From: Paraniabella hibiscisoli
GTDB taxonomy: Bacteria > Bacteroidota > Bacteroidia > Chitinophagales > Chitinophagaceae
Assembly (NCBI RefSeq): GCF_022512515.1
Contig: NZ_JAKWBK010000001.1
Span: 3,782,001 to 3,846,000, forward strand
Direction: 5' to 3'
DNA length: 64,000 nucleotides
In this document: positions 56,340 to 64,000 of the stretch, piece after piece
Layout of the letters: the number at the start of each line of letters is the position of its first letter
Position numbering within the stretch: the stretch's first letter is position 1
Position numbers and translations under genes: made by a program
The notes under the pieces: model-generated
The model's input: only the letters and a program-made list of their open reading frames with translations
Databases searched by the model: none
What the model was told of the DNA's origin: nothing

Positions 56340-56356
56340 ACAAATCCATTATTTGT
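56340..56356. promoter_or_regulatory. Short inverted repeat upstream of the sodium/solute symporter
   Basis: ACAAAT (56340-56345) and ATTTGT (56351-56356) flank CCATT, about 50 bp before the symporter start. Could be an operator for the symporter/lyase pair; arms are short and AT-rich, so chance is quite possible. Confidence 0.22.
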
Positions 56357-56405
56357 AGCAGTAGGTTTGTGGTGTTATTACCGATTGCAGATTTAAATGA
56401 CCCAT

Positions 56406-57968
56406 ATGCAAACCTTGCCTGTTATAGATATTGTTGTAATCCTGGTTTACCTGGTGGCCATGATATATGTAGGCTATTTTTTTCCCGGAAAAATAAAAGC
56501 CAGGACCAGTTTACCAAAGCATCCGGGCATATTCCAGGGTGGGCCATCGGGCTTTCGATCTACGCTACTTTCCTAAGCAGCAATACTTTTTGGGGGTACC
56601 TGGCAAGGCCTTCGGCTCCAATTGGAATGCCTTCGCATTCAGTCTTTCCATGCCCCTGGCTGCCTGGGTTGCCGTTAAATACTTTATCCCTTTTTACCGG
56701 AGAACCGGGGAAATATCGGCTTATACTAATCTTGAAAGGCGTTTTGGTCCCTGGGCAAGAACTTATGCCGTAGTGTGTTTTATACTTACGCAGATCGCCC
56801 GTATGGGATCGATCTTCTTTGGCCTTTCCCTGACCCTGCAAGCGTTAACAGGCTATGACATGAAAATGATCATGTTGATCGTAGGTGTTTGTATCATATT
56901 CTACACGGTAATGGGCGGCATAGAAGCTGTTATCTGGACCGAAGTAGTACAGGGTATTCTAAAGACCGTAGGAGCCATAGTAATTGTTTACCTGGTCGTT
57001 TCGAATGTCGATGGAGGCTTTGGAAAGATCTGGAGTATCGGCAAGGCAGATAGCAAATTTAGTTTAGGCGATCTGGCTCCCGACTTTACGGCTTCCTCTT
57101 TCTGGGTGGTATTGTTGTATGGTTTTTTTATGAACCTCAATAATTTTGGCATGGACCAGAATTATGTGCAACGCTATCATACTGCTACTTCTCAAAAGGA
57201 AGCGTCCAAATCAATATGGCTCTGCGTATGGATCTATATACCGGCTTCGCTGCTGTTCTTTGTGATCGGCTCCTGTTTATATGGCTACTACCAGCTTAAT
57301 CCCGAATTATTAGAGCCTGTTCGCATACAAACCGCCATCGAACGATTGGGCGCGGGAGCTACGGATCAACAGGTGGCAGCACTTGCCGCTACGTTGAAGC
57401 CTTCCGATTTTGGAGATAAAGTAATGCCCAATTTTATGGTGACCATGATACCGGCAGGGCTATTGGGACTAATTATCTCTGCTATTCTCTCTGCAGGAAT
57501 GAGTACCATCAGCTCGGGTATGAATGCCTCTGCTACAGTTTTTGCAGAAGATGTTTACAAGAGGTATGTAAACAAAAATGTTTCCGAAAAACAGGGACTT
57601 CGTTTACTGCACACAGGCACTGTTGTCTTTGGGCTGCTGGGAATGATAGCCGGCGTGTTAATGATCGGGGTAAAAAGTGTGCTGGATATCTGGTGGCAGT
57701 TGTCAGGAATATTTGCCGGTGGTATGCTGGGGCTTTTTTGCTGGGCATTGTTTCCAAACGTACAGGAAATCATGCGGCACTCATCGCCACTATAACCGGG
57801 ATACTGGTGATCCTTTGGATGACTTTTTCTTACCTGCTTCCCGATAATTATGCATCTCTCCGTAATCCCCTTCATGCCAATATGATCATGGTTGTAGGCA
57901 CATTGGTGATCTTCCTGGTGGGTCTTTTGTTTACACGAAATAAAAAATCCCGGGTCACGGTTCAATAG
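56406..57968 (+). CDS. Sodium:solute symporter (SSS family) (three frameshifts)
   Basis: Start ATG 56406 (MQTLPVIDIVVILVYLVAMI) gives the first helix. About 521 aa with some thirteen hydrophobic segments after restoring T in 56477-56483, 56587-56591 and 57734-57739. SSS hallmarks: QFTKASGHIPGWAIGLSIYA, FLSSNTFLGVPGKAFGSNWN, ARMGSIFFGLSLTLQALTG, NNFGMDQNYVQRYHTATSQK, AGLLGLIISAILSAGMSTIS, SGMNASATVFAEDVYKRYV. Couples Na+ to import of a sugar, sugar acid or similar solute. It lies 52 bp before a DHDPS-family lyase and forms a two-gene unit with it, flanked by terminators on both sides; the substrate is probably a keto-deoxy or amino-sugar acid. Confidence 0.88.
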
Positions 57969-58020
57969 ATCTGCGGGCATATACACAATTATTTACGGGC
58001 TTAGGCCTAATCCTTTTAAA

Positions 58021-58947
58021 ATGAAAACAGAAAAAAACTTTGTACCTGTAATGCTAACGCCGTTTAATGAGAACGGAGCTATCGATTTTGAAGCCCTTAC
58101 AACACTGACGAATTATTACCTTAACGCCGGAGCGAAAGGACTTTTTGCTAATTGCCAGTCGAGCGAAATGTTTGACCTCAGCCCTGAAGAACGCCTGCAG
58201 GTTATTGCTCACGTGGTTGATGTGGCTGAGGGGAAAGTGCCTGTAGTAGCTGCGGGGAATTTTGGTGCATCCATCGGCGAACAGGCCATCTTTGTAAACC
58301 AAGTATATGAGCTGGGGGTACAGGCGGTTATCCTGCTCACCAACCAACTGGTTAATGCAAATGAGCCGGAAGAACTGCTGGAAGCCCATATTATGGAATT
58401 GCTTTCGCTCACCGGTGAAATTCCGGTTGGTTTTTATGAATGTCCCGTTCCTTACAAGATTACTTTATCTCCGGCATTACTGGGCCGCTTAGTAAATACG
58501 GGTAGGGTGATCTATCATAAAGATACCTGTCTCGACCTGTCTCTGGTTCAAAAGAAGAATGAATTGACTGCAAATTCGATTGCCTTCGGATTGTATGATG
58601 CTTATATGGCGCATGCAGTGCATTCTCTCGAAGCAGGCTCTGGCGGCCTATCCTGTATACAGGGGAATTATTTCCCTGAGCTCGTAGTTTGGTTATGTAG
58701 CAATTATAATAACCCCGAGTTAACGAAAGAAGTGCAGATGGTTCAGCAATTTTTTATAGATGAAATGCAGGTGATGCATGAGGATTACCCGGTATCTGCC
58801 AAATATTTCCTGCAAAAGAAAGGGCTCCCTATCAGCACTTACATTAGGAAGAACCGGAATGCAATAGTATCGGGTATTACCAGCGAGCACATGGATCAAT
58901 TGTATAAGCGGTATAATGCACTGGCTCAAAGTATCTCTACCCTCTAA
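58021..58947 (+). CDS. Dihydrodipicolinate synthase/N-acetylneuraminate lyase family aldolase (intact)
   Basis: 308 aa, no frameshift, normal family length. Class I TIM-barrel aldolase features: VMLTPFNENGAIDFEALTTL, GLFANCQSSEMFDLSPEERL, VPVVAAGNFG, VGFYECPVPYKITLSP (Tyr) and VIYHKDTCLDLSLV, with Lys of HKDT as the Schiff-base residue. The pyruvate-carboxylate loop reads CQSSE where DapA has GTTGE and NanA GSTGE, so it is neither a typical DapA nor NanA. Such enzymes split 2-keto-3-deoxy sugar acids or related compounds into pyruvate plus an aldehyde. Paired with the upstream symporter. Specific substrate not recognisable. Confidence 0.82.
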   Translation: MKTEKNFVPVMLTPFNENGAIDFEALTTLTNYYLNAGAKGLFANCQSSEMFDLSPEERLQVIAHVVDVAEGKVPVVAAGNFGASIGEQAIFVNQVYELGVQAVILLTNQLVNANEPEELLEAHIMELLSLTGEIPVGFYECPVPYKITLSPALLGRLVNTGRVIYHKDTCLDLSLVQKKNELTANSIAFGLYDAYMAHAVHSLEAGSGGLSCIQGNYFPELVVWLCSNYNNPELTKEVQMVQQFFIDEMQVMHEDYPVSAKYFLQKKGLPISTYIRKNRNAIVSGITSEHMDQLYKRYNALAQSISTL

Positions 58948-58966
58948 GCCCTTATGTTGTTTCAGG

Positions 58967-59000
58967 AAAAGCACAGTCTGTATGCGGGCTGTGCTTTTTT
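58967..59000 (+). terminator. Rho-independent terminator after the lyase gene
   Basis: AAAAGCACAG (58967-58976) and CTGTGCTTTT (58989-58998) pair around a 12-base loop, followed by two more T. Lies 20 bp after the lyase stop and before the LacI gene, so it also argues against any LacI start upstream of it. Confidence 0.85.
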
Positions 59001-59073
59001 ATTAGGTAGGCTAAAGCCCGGATTAGAGCGATATTTTACTTTCCCCGTATTTTTGCACAAACGATATCGCAGA

Positions 59074-60119
59074 TTGAAAAATACAACCATTAAAACTATT
59101 GCTGAAGCCACTCAGTTATCGCTAACCACGGTATCGCGGGTTTTAAATGGCTCAGCTAAAAAATACAGGATCAGCGAGGAAACGCAGCAGCTGGTGCTAA
59201 AAGCTGCAGCAAAGCTTAACTATGCACCCAACCGGGCAGCGGTAAGTCTTCGTCTCAAGCGAAGCTTTTCGGTAGGACTGGTAATACCAACGCTTTCCAA
59301 CCCTTACTTTGCAGATGTGGCGAGTATGGTGAGCCATGCGCTAAGAGCTAAGGGTTTTTCGGTGGTATTGATGGATTGCGACGAAGACGAAAACTCAGAA
59401 GTAGAAGCGGTAAGGCTGCTGGCTGCCCAGCATATCGAAGGCGTTATCATTATTCCTTCTGGTTCTCAAAGCGCGCATATAGACAATTTGCTGAAAAGAA
59501 AGATCCCGGTGATCAGCATAGATCGTTATCACGAAGGTATACCGGTGTCCTATGTTGCAACCAATCATTATGAAGGGGCTTTGGATATTACACAGTACCT
59601 GTTACAGGCGGGGCATAAAAAGATCGCCTGCCTGCAGGGAAGCACTTCTGTGGTATCAAATAACCTGAGAGTTAAAGGATATACCGATGCAATGAAGGCC
59701 GCCGGCTGCCGGTTTTCAGGATAGCAGGCAACAGTTTTACCAGCGAAAGTGGTTATATAGAAACCAAGCTGTTATTGCAAAAGAAAGACAAGCCTACCGC
59801 GATCTTCGCATTAAGCGATACCATTTTGCTGGGGGTGCTAAAAGCATTGGAAGAAGACAATATCCGTGTTCCGGAAGATGTGTCGGTGGTAACCTTTGAT
59901 AACTCTTCCTATCTCGACTTCCTGGCCTGTCCCATCACCAGTGTAGCGCAGCCCGTCAACGATATTGCCAATATTTCAATTAAGCTGTTATTAGATCAAA
60001 TTGAAGCCCAGCTAAAAGCGGGGGAAGTGCAACAGATGAAGTTGCTGATCAATCCGTCGGTTGTTTACCGCAAATCTGTAAAAATCATAGGTAAGGATCG
60101 CCTGGCTAAGCTTATATAA
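59074..60119 (+). CDS. LacI-family transcriptional regulator (one frameshift)
   Basis: Start set at TTG 59074, giving MKNTTIKTIAEATQLSLTTV, the exact LacI N-terminal layout; the longer open frame back to 58954 runs through a terminator. HTH (TIAEATQLSLTTVSRVLNG) and hinge (NYAPNRAAVSLRLKRS) are followed by a periplasmic-binding-like effector domain (VGLVIPTLSNPYFADVASMV, EGVIIIPSGSQ, VISIDRYHEGIPVSYVATNH, DKPTAIFALSDTILLGVLKA, VSVVTFDNSSYLDF). T-run 59713-59716 is one short; about 348 aa. TATTTTTG at 59048-59055 fits a -7 box just upstream. A LacI-type operator in front of the next gene (60244-60265) suggests it controls the ribokinase/permease pair, and possibly itself. Confidence 0.87.
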
Positions 60120-60215
60120 AATTTTCATCTCTATATACTATTTTATCCTATTTGTTTTAAAAGGTACTGGTATTCAGTTGTTTAAGAATTTTCTCTTCTT
60201 TTTGAACAAGCCGCA

Positions 60216-60247
60216 TTGCCTATCAATAAGAAAAAATTCATAATTTG
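60216..60247 (+). promoter_or_regulatory. Candidate promoter of ribokinase operon
   Basis: TTG (60216-60218), a 22-base spacer, then TAATTTG (60241-60247), close to the Bacteroidota TTG/TAnnTTTG promoter. The -7 box overlaps the LacI-type operator, the arrangement expected for repression. Confidence 0.4.
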
Positions 60248-60265
60248 CGCTAACGTTATCGCAAA
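60244..60265. promoter_or_regulatory. LacI-family operator (22-bp near-perfect palindrome)
   Basis: Left half TTTGCGCTAAC (60244-60254) and right half GTTATCGCAAA (60255-60265) are reverse complements except at one position pair (7th base from each end). Central AACGTT with CG at the centre is the standard shape of LacI-family sites. It is 31 bp before the ribokinase start and 125 bp after the LacI stop. Confidence 0.75.
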
Positions 60266-60296
60266 ACAGCCCGAACGATTTCTAAATGCTTAAAAT

Positions 60297-61199
60297 ATGA
60301 ATAAAACGATTGTTATTATTGGTAGTTCCAACACAGATATGGTCATCAGGGCGCCCTATTTCCCGGCCCGGGGAGAAACCATTATGGGAGGCGATTTTTT
60401 GATGAATGCAGGTGGAAAGGGCGCGAACCAGGCCGTTGCAGTTGCCAGGCTTGCAGGAAATGCCAGTTTTGTATGCCGCATTGGTGAAGATGTTTTTGGC
60501 AGCAGGGCATTTGAGCTTTTTACAAACGAAGGTATGGATACCACTCATATCACCCGGGATCCTAAAGAGCCTTCCGGTATCGCCATTATTACTGTAAATG
60601 ATGCAGCAGAAAATACGATAGTAGTAGCGCCGGGTGCCAACGCAACGCTGGGCAGGCACCAGGTTGACCAGGCTGCGGAAACAATACGGTCTGCCGCTTA
60701 CCTGCTGATGCAGCTGGAGATTCCCCTGGATACGGTGCTGTATGCTGCGAAAATGGGTTTTGATCATAAAGTGCCCATTGTTTTAAATCCCGCCCCGGCA
60801 CAGGCGCTGCCTGATGAGCTTTACCAGTGGATCTCCATCATAACGCCCAACGAGAAAGAAGCGACGCTGCTTACGGGGGTAGAAGTGGTGGATGAAGTGA
60901 GCGCAAGGAGGGCCGCAAAAATCCTGGCCGATAAAGGAGTGGCGATTATTATTATAACGATGGGTAGCCGGGGAGCGTTATTGTTTGACGGCGCCATATT
61001 TACCCATATCGCTACGCCGGTTGTTGAAGCGGTAGACACTACAGCAGCCGGTGATGTATTTAATGGTGCTTTGGTAGTAGCATTGAGCGAGGGAAAAGAC
61101 CTGGCAGATGCGGTATCCTTTGCCTGTGATGCATCGGCCATTTCTGTTACGCGAAGGGGCGCCCAAAGCTCTGTGCCCTATCGTAGAGAACTTCCCTAA
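60297..61199 (+). CDS. rbsK: Ribokinase (PfkB family), intact
   Basis: 300 aa, full-length and uninterrupted. PfkB/ribokinase features: IIGSSNTDMVIRAPYFPARG, MNAGGKGANQAVAVARLAGN (N-terminal signature, substrate-binding GGKGANQA), CRIGEDVFGSRA, VLNPAPAQALP, TPNEKEATLLTG, ITMGSRGALLF and VDTTAAGDVFNGALVVALSE with the catalytic Asp in the AAGD anion hole. Phosphorylates D-ribose to ribose-5-phosphate with ATP. Placed behind a LacI operator and 43 bp before a sugar permease, forming a ribose (or nucleoside-derived sugar) use module separate from the rhamnose genes. Confidence 0.9.
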   Translation: MNKTIVIIGSSNTDMVIRAPYFPARGETIMGGDFLMNAGGKGANQAVAVARLAGNASFVCRIGEDVFGSRAFELFTNEGMDTTHITRDPKEPSGIAIITVNDAAENTIVVAPGANATLGRHQVDQAAETIRSAAYLLMQLEIPLDTVLYAAKMGFDHKVPIVLNPAPAQALPDELYQWISIITPNEKEATLLTGVEVVDEVSARRAAKILADKGVAIIIITMGSRGALLFDGAIFTHIATPVVEAVDTTAAGDVFNGALVVALSEGKDLADAVSFACDASAISVTRRGAQSSVPYRRELP

Positions 61200-61242
61200 A
61201 CCAATTGCTTTTATTTTTTGCCATATTTAAAATTGTACTGCC

Positions 61243-62239
61243 ATGTTTATTGTAGATAGTTATCCGCTTGCCGTGCTGCTATGTTTTATTACGATGTTAT
61301 GCTGGGGTTCCGGGGAAATACCCAGAAGCTGGCCGGCCGCTCCTGGAGATACGAATTGTTTTACTGGGACTATGTGATCGGCGTGCTGCTCTTTTCTATT
61401 ATCTCAGCTTTTACCTTAGGAAGTATGGGCACCGGCGGACGGAGCTTCATTGAGGATCTTATGCAGGCCGATACAAAAACATACTAAGCGCATTTATAGG
61501 TGGAGTTGTTTTTAACGCATCTAATATTTTACTATCTGCCGCCATAGCCATAGCCGGTATGTCGGTAGCTTTCCCACTCGGAGTAGGTATTGCGCTGGTG
61601 TTGGGAGTGATCGTTAATTATGCCGCCTCTCAGAAGGGAAACTCAACACTATTATTCCTGGGTGTAGCACTGGTAGTAATTGCCATTATATTAAATGCCC
61701 TGGCGTATAAGGCCAAGGATAAGAATCAGAAAAGTTCGGCCAGGGGAATCATTATATCACTGATAGCCGGTATATTAATGGCTTTCTTTTACAGGTTTAT
61801 TGCGGCCTCTATGGATCTTGATAATTTTCATGCACCCCAGGCGGGTAAGATGACGCCCTATACTGCCGTATTTATTTTTTCTACAGGTATCTTCATCAGT
61901 AATTTCCTGTTTAATACCCTGCTCATGCGAAAGCCCTTTACAGGCGCCCCGGTTAGTTATCGCGATTACTTCAAAGGAGGACTGTCCACTCATTTTACCG
62001 GCATATTGGGCGGGCTGATATGGGGATTAGGCAATTCCTTAAACCTGATAGCTGCCGGTAAAGCAGGTGCCGCTGTTTCCTACGGCCTGGGCCAGGGCGC
62101 CACCATGATCGCCGCATTCTGGGGCGTATTTATCTGGAAGGAATTTAAAGGCAGTGGGAAAGATGTAAGCGTGAAATTAACCTGGATGTTCCTGCTGTTT
62201 ATTGCCGGCCTGGCATGTATTATTATTTCCGGCCGCTAG
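61243..62239 (+). CDS. GRP/RbsU-like sugar permease (DMT superfamily) (two frameshifts)
   Basis: Start ATG 61243. After restoring G in 61312-61315 and A in 61475-61479 the protein is about 332 aa with ten hydrophobic helices: PLAVLLCFITMLCWGSGGNT, FYWDYVIGVLLFSIISAFTL, NILLSAAIAIAGMSVAFPLG, FIFSTGIFISNFLFNTLLMR, HFTGILGGLIWGLGNSLNLI, AAVSYGLGQGATMIAAFWGV, LTWMFLLFIAGLACIIISGR. CWGSG.NTQK and WGLGNSLN are typical of the glucose/ribose uptake family. Directly follows ribokinase, so ribose import is the best guess. Confidence 0.8.
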
Positions 62240-62283
62240 CAACCTGTAACAAACATATAATCATCATTAAAATTATTTCAGTT

Positions 62284-64000
62284 ATGAAATTAGTAACGAT
62301 TGCTTTGCTTATTGTCACGCACTTTCAGGTGAATGCCCAATTATTTTCCAATAACTATATGGCGCAGCCATTCAGTGCACCTAAAATAAATATTCAAAAA
62401 GCGGCTGTTTATACGCCAGGTTCCGGTGACTACCAGTACGCTCACCATCCATCGATCGCGTTTTTTAAAGGAAAATTCTTTTGCATATTCAGCAATGGTA
62501 TTATTGGAGAAGATGAGCCCGGCCAGCGCGTAGCTATAGCTACTTCCACCGATTTTTTTAACTGGAGTACGGTTACGGCGCTGAGAGACCTGGGCATCGC
62601 CTATGAGCTGACACCCGGCGGACTGTTGGTTGCAAATAGCAATCTATTGATAGCCTATTATACACAGCACGACTCTACTGCCGATTTTTCACATCCTGCT
62701 TCCCGGCTTTATGCGTTGAGTACAAGCGATGGCGTAAACTGGTCTGCGCCTGTTAACCTGGGTGTATCTATATTCCCCTGCCACAGGCCCAGCATACTGG
62801 CATCAGGACGTTTACTGTTAACAGGTAACCGAAATTTCTATTACAGTGATGATCCAACAGGACTATCCGCCTGGACGCTGGCTGGCAACACCGCCTTCTT
62901 GCCGGGGCAGACCGCCAGCCTGGTAGAAGGTGCTATTATCGAACATACGGATAGCATCTACACATTATTCAGAGATGCCGGTAAAAGATGGATGTGGCAG
63001 GAGTCCAGTAAAAATGGCTCCGCCTGGTCCGTTCCTATAAAATCTGCCTTTACCAACGATGATACCAAAGCGCATTTCGGAAAGCTGCCCAATGGAAAAT
63101 CCTACTATGTAGGTACGCCGGATACCCTGGCCTTTGGCAACCGCACTCCACTGGTATTATCCATATCAGATGATGGGTTTAATTTCAATGAGAATTATAT
63201 TATTGCCGACGATTTTTACCAAATTCAGTATAGCGCCGGCCGCGCCAAAGGAGGTCAGTTTGGTTATCCCTATTCTTTTATAAAGGATGATACCATGTAC
63301 GTTATTGCCTCCCGGCGCAAAGAAAAGATCGAGATCATACGGTTTGCCCTTTCAGCGCTGGATAGCGCCGTTGCCATGCCTTCCAAAGATCTGTCTTTAA
63401 ATCCGCAGCTGGATGGCACCCAATTGCCACTTGATGCCGGTTGGCTGGCTGGCACTATTACAAGTGCTGCTTCGGGAAGCCTTACCCCGAATGGCGAAAT
63501 ATTGATTAACTGTAGTTCAGGTCAGTCTTATTCTTTCCAGGCGACGCCGTCCAGTGGAGCGGTTTTTAATCCTACCGGTGATTATACCATTGAATTCAGA
63601 TTGCGGGTAACACAGAATAATGGTCGTGGTATTGATATTTATACCAGGGATGGCTTGTCTACCCACACGCTGTTATGTATCGATACCAACAGGGTATTTT
63701 TAAATGGTAGTGCTGCTTTTCATTACCTGGATGCTACGCAGTATCACACTTACAGGTTGGTGGTAAAACGTAATCAGAAACAGATATACTTTTTTATAGA
63801 TGGTGAATTTATTCGAACTATTAGCCGAAGCAACAATACCGGTACTCCACAGCTCTTGTTCGGGAAATCCAATGCGATAGCCATTACACAGGCTTATATC
63901 GATTATTTGTCCTATGATCTTAGCGGTGCTTATCAGCCACCTGGTCCGCCTGCACTGGAATTAGCCCAGGCCCAGGCTTATCTTCAAAACAAGCATTTAC
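62284..64000 (+). CDS. Secreted BNR/sialidase-like beta-propeller with C-terminal LamG-type domain (3' end outside window)
   Basis: Open from ATG 62284 to the window edge (572 codons, no stop, no frameshift). Signal peptide MKLVTIALLIVTHFQVNAQ. Residues about 40-375 show propeller blades with sialidase-like strands (HHPSIAFFKGKFFCIFSNG, RVAIATSTDFFNWS, LYALSTSDGVNWSAPVNLG, MWQESSKNGSAWSVPIK, LVLSISDDGFNF). Residues about 430-555 are a concanavalin/LamG-like sandwich (YTIEFRLRVTQNNGRGIDIY, KRNQKQIYFFIDGEFIRTIS). The family includes rhamnose-alpha-1,4-glucuronate lyases (PL27/PL42-type) as well as sialidases; the His-His pair at 54-55 and the rhamnose context favour the former, but this is inference. 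Confidence 0.7.
   Translation, partial: MKLVTIALLIVTHFQVNAQLFSNNYMAQPFSAPKINIQKAAVYTPGSGDYQYAHHPSIAFFKGKFFCIFSNGIIGEDEPGQRVAIATSTDFFNWSTVTALRDLGIAYELTPGGLLVANSNLLIAYYTQHDSTADFSHPASRLYALSTSDGVNWSAPVNLGVSIFPCHRPSILASGRLLLTGNRNFYYSDDPTGLSAWTLAGNTAFLPGQTASLVEGAIIEHTDSIYTLFRDAGKRWMWQESSKNGSAWSVPIKSAFTNDDTKAHFGKLPNGKSYYVGTPDTLAFGNRTPLVLSISDDGFNFNENYIIADDFYQIQYSAGRAKGGQFGYPYSFIKDDTMYVIASRRKEKIEIIRFALSALDSAVAMPSKDLSLNPQLDGTQLPLDAGWLAGTITSAASGSLTPNGEILINCSSGQSYSFQATPSSGAVFNPTGDYTIEFRLRVTQNNGRGIDIYTRDGLSTHTLLCIDTNRVFLNGSAAFHYLDATQYHTYRLVVKRNQKQIYFFIDGEFIRTISRSNNTGTPQLLFGKSNAIAITQAYIDYLSYDLSGAYQPPGPPALELAQAQAYLQNKHL

Noticed and set aside
58021..58947. N-acetylneuraminate lyase (nanA) with a sialidase at 62284
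   Set aside because: The lyase lacks the GSTGE loop of NanA, and no epimerase, ManNAc kinase or other sialic-acid gene is nearby.
58954..59073. Longer N-terminus for the LacI regulator
   Set aside because: This stretch contains the transcription terminator 58967-59000 and codes for residues not found in LacI proteins; the TTG at 59074 gives the canonical start.
1..64000. Mobile elements, CRISPR arrays, tRNA or rRNA genes
   Set aside because: I looked for transposase motifs, evenly spaced direct repeats and conserved RNA sequences and saw none that could be supported.

Overview
The window reads as chromosome of a Bacteroidota bacterium, most likely a Chitinophagaceae-type saprotroph (genus not determinable here). 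Grounds: three SusC/SusD outer-membrane pairs, a hybrid two-component system (HTCS) with receiver and AraC output on one chain, many Sec/SPII lipoproteins with Leu/Ser-rich lipoboxes before Cys, secreted proteins starting right after 'AQ', DUF4998/DUF5000-type surface lipoproteins, and almost no Shine-Dalgarno signals. No tRNA, rRNA, CRISPR array, transposase or phage gene was seen.

Layout. 1-2688: end of a SusC plus its SusD, closed by a hairpin. 2894-6982: HTCS sensor/regulator. 7324-21993: second SusC/SusD pair, surface lipoproteins, an SGNH esterase, a lipid-anchored phosphodiester glycosidase (NAGPA domain), and two GH99/GH71-like enzymes flanking an alpha/beta-hydrolase. 21994-22671: non-coding stretch with a probable gene remnant. 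22672-40022: third SusC/SusD pair, two glycan-binding lipoproteins, a GH-A-type TIM-barrel enzyme, two-step trimming enzymes ((alpha/alpha)6 barrel, GH78 rhamnosidase, GH38-like mannosidase) and an esterase. 40095-42759 (minus): an MGH1-like glycosidase and a GntR/LacI-hybrid regulator divergent from 42924-56131, which holds L-rhamnose catabolism (class II aldolase, sugar isomerase, RhaT symporter, FGGY kinase) interleaved with two more GH78 rhamnosidases, a third GH99/GH71-like enzyme and a DUF4886 SGNH-type protein. 56406-58947: sodium/solute symporter plus DHDPS-family lyase. 59074-62239: LacI regulator, ribokinase and GRP-family sugar permease with a clear LacI-type operator. 62284-end: start of a secreted BNR-type beta-propeller/LamG protein.

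How it fits together (inference): a large polysaccharide-utilisation region for a rhamnose-rich, probably acylated and possibly phosphodiester-linked glycan. SusCD and surface lipoproteins capture it, esterases and exo-glycosidases strip it in the periplasm, RhaT imports L-rhamnose, and isomerase, kinase and aldolase split it to dihydroxyacetone phosphate and lactaldehyde. The HTCS, GntR and LacI proteins give three separate control inputs.

Important caveat: almost every gene is broken by single-base shifts, about 58 in 64 kb, nearly all consistent with one missing base and most in runs of 4 or more identical bases. All fragments rejoin into full-length, conserved proteins. I therefore annotate whole genes across the shifts and regard the shifts as probable sequencing/assembly errors, not real pseudogenes.
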